Assembly: GCF_936270145.1 (NCBI RefSeq)
Contig: NZ_OW370537.1
Span: 248,001-312,000 of the forward strand
Length of the DNA stretch: 64,000 bases
From: Wolbachia endosymbiont of Oedothorax gibbosus
Lineage (GTDB): Bacteria; Pseudomonadota; Alphaproteobacteria; Rickettsiales; Anaplasmataceae
Direction: 5' to 3'
Made by a program: the position numbers and the translations under genes. Each line of letters starts with the position of its first letter. Within the stretch, counting starts at the first letter, position 1. Below, piece by piece: positions 60,773 to 64,000 of the stretch. Below the pieces are notes generated by a model, which was given only the letters and a program-made list of their open reading frames with translations, did no database searches and was not told where the DNA came from.

Positions 60773-61468
60773 ATGTTGAATCAAGAATCTTTACCGAAAC
60801 ATTTAGCAATTATTATGGATGGTAATGGTAGATGGGCGAACAATCAAGGAAAGGTAAAAATTGATGGTTATAAAAGGGGCAGTGAAGTTGCATACGATAT
60901 TGCCAAGTATTGTACAGACCTAACCATACCCTACTTAACTTTGTATGCATTCTCTATGGAGAATTGGCTTAGACCCAAAAACGAAATTGACTGTCTATTT
61001 GATTTATTTTACTCTGTTTTAACTAATGAAGATAAAGTCAATTTCATTTGTAACTGTAACATTAAGTTGAATTTTATTGGCAATTTAAGTCTGTTATCCA
61101 GTAAAATATTGGATCAAATTAAAAAAGCAGAAGAAATGACACATAAGAACGATGGTTTATTACTCACTGTGGCAGTCAGTTATGGAGCAAAGCAAGAAAT
61201 TACACAAGCTATAAGCAATATTATAAAAGAAAATATTGCTTATGTATCAGAAGAGGAATTTGAAAAATTTCTGTATACTAAAGATCTGCCAAAATTGGAT
61301 TTATTAATTCGCACTGGCGGCGAAAAAAGGTTAAGCAACTTTTTATTATGGCAAGCAGCTTATGCTGAATTGTATTTTTGTGATACTTTGTGGCCTGATT
61401 TTTCTTGTCAAGATTTGAGCAAAGCATTAGAAGATTATACAAAAAGAGAGAAGAAATATGGTAGATAA
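60773..61468 (+). CDS. uppS: Isoprenyl (undecaprenyl) diphosphate synthase
   Basis: Makes the polyprenyl carrier lipid used for cell-wall precursors. The 231-residue cis-prenyltransferase shows IIMDGNGRWANNQGK, the GYKRGSEVAYDIAKY helix, LYAFSMENWLRPKNEI and RTGGEKRLSNFLLWQAAYAELYFCDTLWPDF. The usual RTSGE motif reads RTGGE. It overlaps cdsA by 11 nt. Confidence 0.95.
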   Translation: MLNQESLPKHLAIIMDGNGRWANNQGKVKIDGYKRGSEVAYDIAKYCTDLTIPYLTLYAFSMENWLRPKNEIDCLFDLFYSVLTNEDKVNFICNCNIKLNFIGNLSLLSSKILDQIKKAEEMTHKNDGLLLTVAVSYGAKQEITQAISNIIKENIAYVSEEEFEKFLYTKDLPKLDLLIRTGGEKRLSNFLLWQAAYAELYFCDTLWPDFSCQDLSKALEDYTKREKKYGR

Positions 61469-62084
61469 TAATTTTATAGTTAGAATGTTGTCTTCAATAG
61501 TAATATTATTCATATTTTCTTTTGCTACATATTTCAGTGATTTATCGTTTTACCTATTGATTTTTTCGATAGCAGTTTTATCTTCTTTTGAATGGTATAA
61601 TCTAACCCAGGGAAACAAAATTTTATACGTTTTTGCATTATTATTGATTGCACTACCAAGCGCCTCATTAATATATTTATATAATCTACCACAGGGAAAA
61701 TACGCATTAGTATGGTTCGTCTTAACCATTTGGGGAATTGACATTACTGCCTACCTGTTTGGCAAGAATTTTGGTGGAGCTAAAATTTGTCCAGTTATTA
61801 GCCCTGGAAAAACTTGGGCAGGGCTTTTTGGTGCAATCTTAGCTGGAGTAGTGTGCACAACTTTTGGATCAATATTTTTTGGTCTATTTTCAATTTTTTA
61901 TTCTCCAATCATTGGCCTTGCAATTGCTATTCTAGCGCAACTTGGCGATTTCACTGAGTCACTTGTTAAAAGAGCTTACGGTGTTAAAAACAGTGGAAGT
62001 ATGATACCTGGCCATGGAGGAGTGCTCGACCGTATGGATAGTTTCATTTTTACTGCTCCTCTTATTGCTATTTACATAGGTTAA
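61458..62084 (+). CDS. cdsA: Phosphatidate cytidylyltransferase
   Basis: Makes CDP-diacylglycerol for phospholipid synthesis. The 208-residue membrane protein shows VISPGKTWAGLFGAILAG and the CdsA signature LAQLGDFTESLVKRAYGVKNSGSMIPGHGGVLDRMDS. It is shorter than the E. coli enzyme (285) because N-terminal spans are fewer, as in other Rickettsiales. It is coupled to uppS, continuing the classical rpsB-tsf-pyrH-frr-uppS-cdsA order. Confidence 0.94.
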   Translation: MVDNNFIVRMLSSIVILFIFSFATYFSDLSFYLLIFSIAVLSSFEWYNLTQGNKILYVFALLLIALPSASLIYLYNLPQGKYALVWFVLTIWGIDITAYLFGKNFGGAKICPVISPGKTWAGLFGAILAGVVCTTFGSIFFGLFSIFYSPIIGLAIAILAQLGDFTESLVKRAYGVKNSGSMIPGHGGVLDRMDSFIFTAPLIAIYIG

Positions 62085-62100
62085 GTCTACAAAGGTGCCA

Positions 62101-62292
62101 TTAGAGATCATCCCTAGTCAGCTCCCCAACCGCTTCTACAGTACAGTCATGGACAAACGTCTTTTCACAATAAGGGCAAGCTATTTCCTCTTCTTCTCCC
62201 ATATCTAAATATATTAATGGATGGCCGGAACCCTCATCATTCTCATCACCATGACAACAAACTTTTCTTTTACTAACCCTCACTTTTGACAT
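62101..62292 (-). CDS. Zinc-finger domain protein (CHCC type, NDUFS6-like)
   Basis: A 63-residue protein with the CHCC zinc-binding pattern: Cys in VCCHGDENDEGSGHPLIYLD, His in GHP, and the CPYC pair in EIACPYCEKTFVHD. Alphaproteobacterial members are related to the mitochondrial complex I subunit NDUFS6. Whether it binds complex I here is inferred from the family. It is convergent with cdsA. Confidence 0.88.
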   Translation of the reverse strand: MSKVRVSKRKVCCHGDENDEGSGHPLIYLDMGEEEEIACPYCEKTFVHDCTVEAVGELTRDDL

Positions 62293-62360
62293 GCTACTCC
62301 TTTAGCTTATAACATTTTATATATTAAATATACCCATTTATAAATAAAAAACAACACACG

Positions 62361-62867
62361 CTATTCTCCATTTTTTATCCTATTTAGATCAATCAATTCG
62401 TTTTGAACGCCTTGTGATACAAATTTGCTAACATCTTCTCCTAATCTTGCTATTTCCTTTACAAAACTTGATGAGATAAATTGAGTATCTTCAGAAGCAG
62501 GAAGAAATATGGTTTCGATTTCAGGAAGAAGTTTATAATTTACCCAACTCATTTGAAACTCGTAATCAAAATCTGACACTGCTCTTAATCCTCTAATAAT
62601 AACAGAAGCATTCTGCTCTTTGGCAAACTTCACTAGCAACCCATTAAAAGATATAACATCTGCATCAATTCCTAGCCCTTTGATTTCATTTTCAGCCATG
62701 CTTGTGCGTAGCTTTGTGTCAAAGGCAGTATGCTTATTAACGTTTTCTGCAACTCCTATTATTAATTTATCGACTAGTTTACACGCTCTTTTGATTATGT
62801 CAAGATGCCCAAAAGTTATAGGGTCAAATGTGCCAGGGTAGATTCCTATTCTGTTATTAATGTTCAT
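62361..62867 (-). CDS. coaD: Phosphopantetheine adenylyltransferase
   Basis: Transfers AMP to 4'-phosphopantetheine, the penultimate CoA step. The 168-residue protein shows GIYPGTFDPITFGHLDIIKRA (TxGH nucleotide-binding motif), VIIRGLRAVSDFDYEFQM and the C-terminal ISSSFVKEIARLGEDVSKFV. The length and motifs are complete. Confidence 0.96.
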   Translation of the reverse strand: MNINNRIGIYPGTFDPITFGHLDIIKRACKLVDKLIIGVAENVNKHTAFDTKLRTSMAENEIKGLGIDADVISFNGLLVKFAKEQNASVIIRGLRAVSDFDYEFQMSWVNYKLLPEIETIFLPASEDTQFISSSFVKEIARLGEDVSKFVSQGVQNELIDLNRIKNGE

Positions 62868-62948
62868 CCTTTATTTTTATATAAACTACTTTAAAAACTT
62901 TTGATAGACATGATAACATTTTTTATCTAAAAATGAAAGTATACAGTT

Positions 62949-63021
62949 GGCCTGATAGCTCAGTTGGTAGAGCAAAGGACTGAAAATCCTTGTGTCGCTG
63001 GTTCGATTCCTGCTCAGGCCA
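62949..63021 (+). tRNA. tRNA-Phe (GAA)
   Basis: The acceptor stem is GGCCTGA/TCAGGCC with discriminator A. The anticodon GAA lies in loop CTGAAAA closed by AGGA/TCCT pairs (AAGGACTGAAAATCCTT). The D arm is GCTCAGTTGGTAGAGC and the T arm GCTGGTTCGATTCCTGC. No CCA is encoded. Confidence 0.95.
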
Positions 63022-63097
63022 CTTCTCTTTCTTGGCAAACTTGCCTTTTTGTTATAAAATACTCTATATCGTAATATAAATGTTAGAGAAGCAAGTT

Positions 63098-64000
63098 ATG
63101 GTATATAAATATTACAATAAAGTATTTAAGATCTTATTAACTATAGTTCTATTATTAAGCAATATTACTTATGCTGGCGTTAGTGAAAAACCGGCATCTC
63201 AACATGTAACCAGAAAAGAAGAACCAGCGTCAACTGTCTTGACGGCAGAAAATACAGTAAATAATGACATAGTTGTTGGTTTGTTGAAAACGGAAGAAGC
63301 GCATGAGCTTGGGCTATCTCAAAATATTTACGAGATGTTCAACAACTTTGGAGTTAAAACCGTACTTATTGACTACAACAAAATAATTAATCTAAAAGAA
63401 ATCCAGGAAGAGTCGCTTATCTTGTCAGAACAAGATAAGCTATTGGCAAGAAAATTAGTACTAGATCGAATAAAAGTTGAAGTTGCAAAATTTATTAAAG
63501 AGCACAAGATAAATAGAATATTTATTCCAGGAAATCATTATAACTTTCACTTAGAACCGTTTCCTCCTACCCCTTACCGCCAGCTTGTGACTGAAGCAAT
63601 TGTAAAAATAGTTGATGATAATCCTGCCATTCATTTGCTTGGAATATGCGGTGGTTTGCAAGGCATTATGCATGCAAAAGGAATTGAAATAACGAGTGTT
63701 GTGAGTGATGAGGAGAATCATTTAAAATCAGCGCCCAATCCACAAAAAGAGGATGTACCTCTTCAGCAGATAAAGGTAATTCCAAGCAGCCGTTTAGCAG
63801 AGGTAATAGCTAAATTTTTACTACCCAATGAAAACGGCTGGTTTTCAGTGTACTTTCCGGATGCTCATTCAGGAGCAGTAAGTAATACACCAGAAAATAG
63901 AAGAAAATTGGAGTCACTTGGATATAAAGTTGCAGCATTTTCCAGTGATGGGGTAATAGAGGCTATTGAAGATAAGCATGGTAATGTTCACTTTCAAAGT
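63098..64000 (+). CDS. Secreted class I glutamine-amidotransferase-like hydrolase (partial, runs off window)
   Basis: The frame opens at ATG 63080 or, more likely, ATG 63098 (MVYKYYNKVFKILLTIVLLLSNITYAG), which starts with a signal peptide; no stop occurs before the window edge. The body resembles the C26/gamma-glutamyl hydrolase-like group: IFIPGNHYNFHLEP, then the nucleophile elbow LLGICGGLQGI (Cys in GICGG), and a possible catalytic His in YFPDAHSGAV. Substrates in this group include gamma-glutamyl compounds; the true one is unknown. Export would place it in the periplasm. Confidence 0.8.
   Translation, partial: MVYKYYNKVFKILLTIVLLLSNITYAGVSEKPASQHVTRKEEPASTVLTAENTVNNDIVVGLLKTEEAHELGLSQNIYEMFNNFGVKTVLIDYNKIINLKEIQEESLILSEQDKLLARKLVLDRIKVEVAKFIKEHKINRIFIPGNHYNFHLEPFPPTPYRQLVTEAIVKIVDDNPAIHLLGICGGLQGIMHAKGIEITSVVSDEENHLKSAPNPQKEDVPLQQIKVIPSSRLAEVIAKFLLPNENGWFSVYFPDAHSGAVSNTPENRRKLESLGYKVAAFSSDGVIEAIEDKHGNVHFQS

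Overview
The window is a stretch of an AT-rich alphaproteobacterial chromosome that I assign to Wolbachia (Rickettsiales). The reasons are the gene content and gene order, the protein sequences, the dense insertion sequences of types common in Wolbachia, and a family of short palindromic repeats built on GTCATCC(C/A)AGT...ACTGGGAT hairpins. The assignment rests on recognition, not on a database search. Most genes are standard housekeeping genes of an obligate intracellular symbiont. I see no prophage WO genes, no cif-type genes and no CRISPR array.

Layout. 1-8.7 kb: 5' part of pdhA, hemJ, an Rpn/PD-(D/E)XK gene, ppdK, an ankyrin-like membrane protein, an intact Tn5-like IS4-family element with a 9-bp target duplication, and glpX. 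8.7-13 kb: an orphan gene split by an IS630-family element that is itself split by a second, inverted copy of the same element; then a repeat-rich gap and a small membrane protein. 13-15.9 kb: carA, tRNA-Tyr, tRNA-Gly and tuf. 15.9-32.8 kb: an unbroken plus-strand block of ribosomal protein genes (S10, spc and alpha clusters, without rpmD), secY, adk, rpoA, a YraN gene, atpH-atpA, greA and ribB. 32.8-35 kb: a BepA-like M48 protease gene broken by an IS5-family element. 35-38 kb: a VirB2-like pilin, fabG and an HlyD-type adaptor. 38-39.6 kb: a repeat-rich gap and a decayed IS903-like element. 39.7-48 kb: yidC-ribH-nusB, an aspartic protease, secF, a large acidic orphan and ccmF. 48-54.7 kb: a helical orphan, pyrC, a second IS903-like copy split by an IS982-family element, a membrane orphan and dut. 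54.7-64 kb: glmS, yajC, tRNA-Asp, rpsB-tsf-pyrH-frr-uppS-cdsA, a zinc-finger gene, coaD, tRNA-Phe and the start of a glutamine-amidotransferase-like secreted protein.

The unusual content is mobile DNA. There are two nested IS structures, two IS-split genes that can be restored in frame on paper, two transposases that need frameshifting, and palindromic elements inserted in frame inside ppdK, carA and probably ccmF, with another forming the tail of pyrC. Where the ppdK and carA copies differ by 2 nt, the second half of the element is read in two different frames and stays open in both. The candidates for undescribed biology are the orphan proteins (at 4.8, 8.8/11.3, 12.5, 44-45.8, 48-49.3 and 53.2 kb) and the palindromic element family. 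No complete novel multi-gene system is evident.
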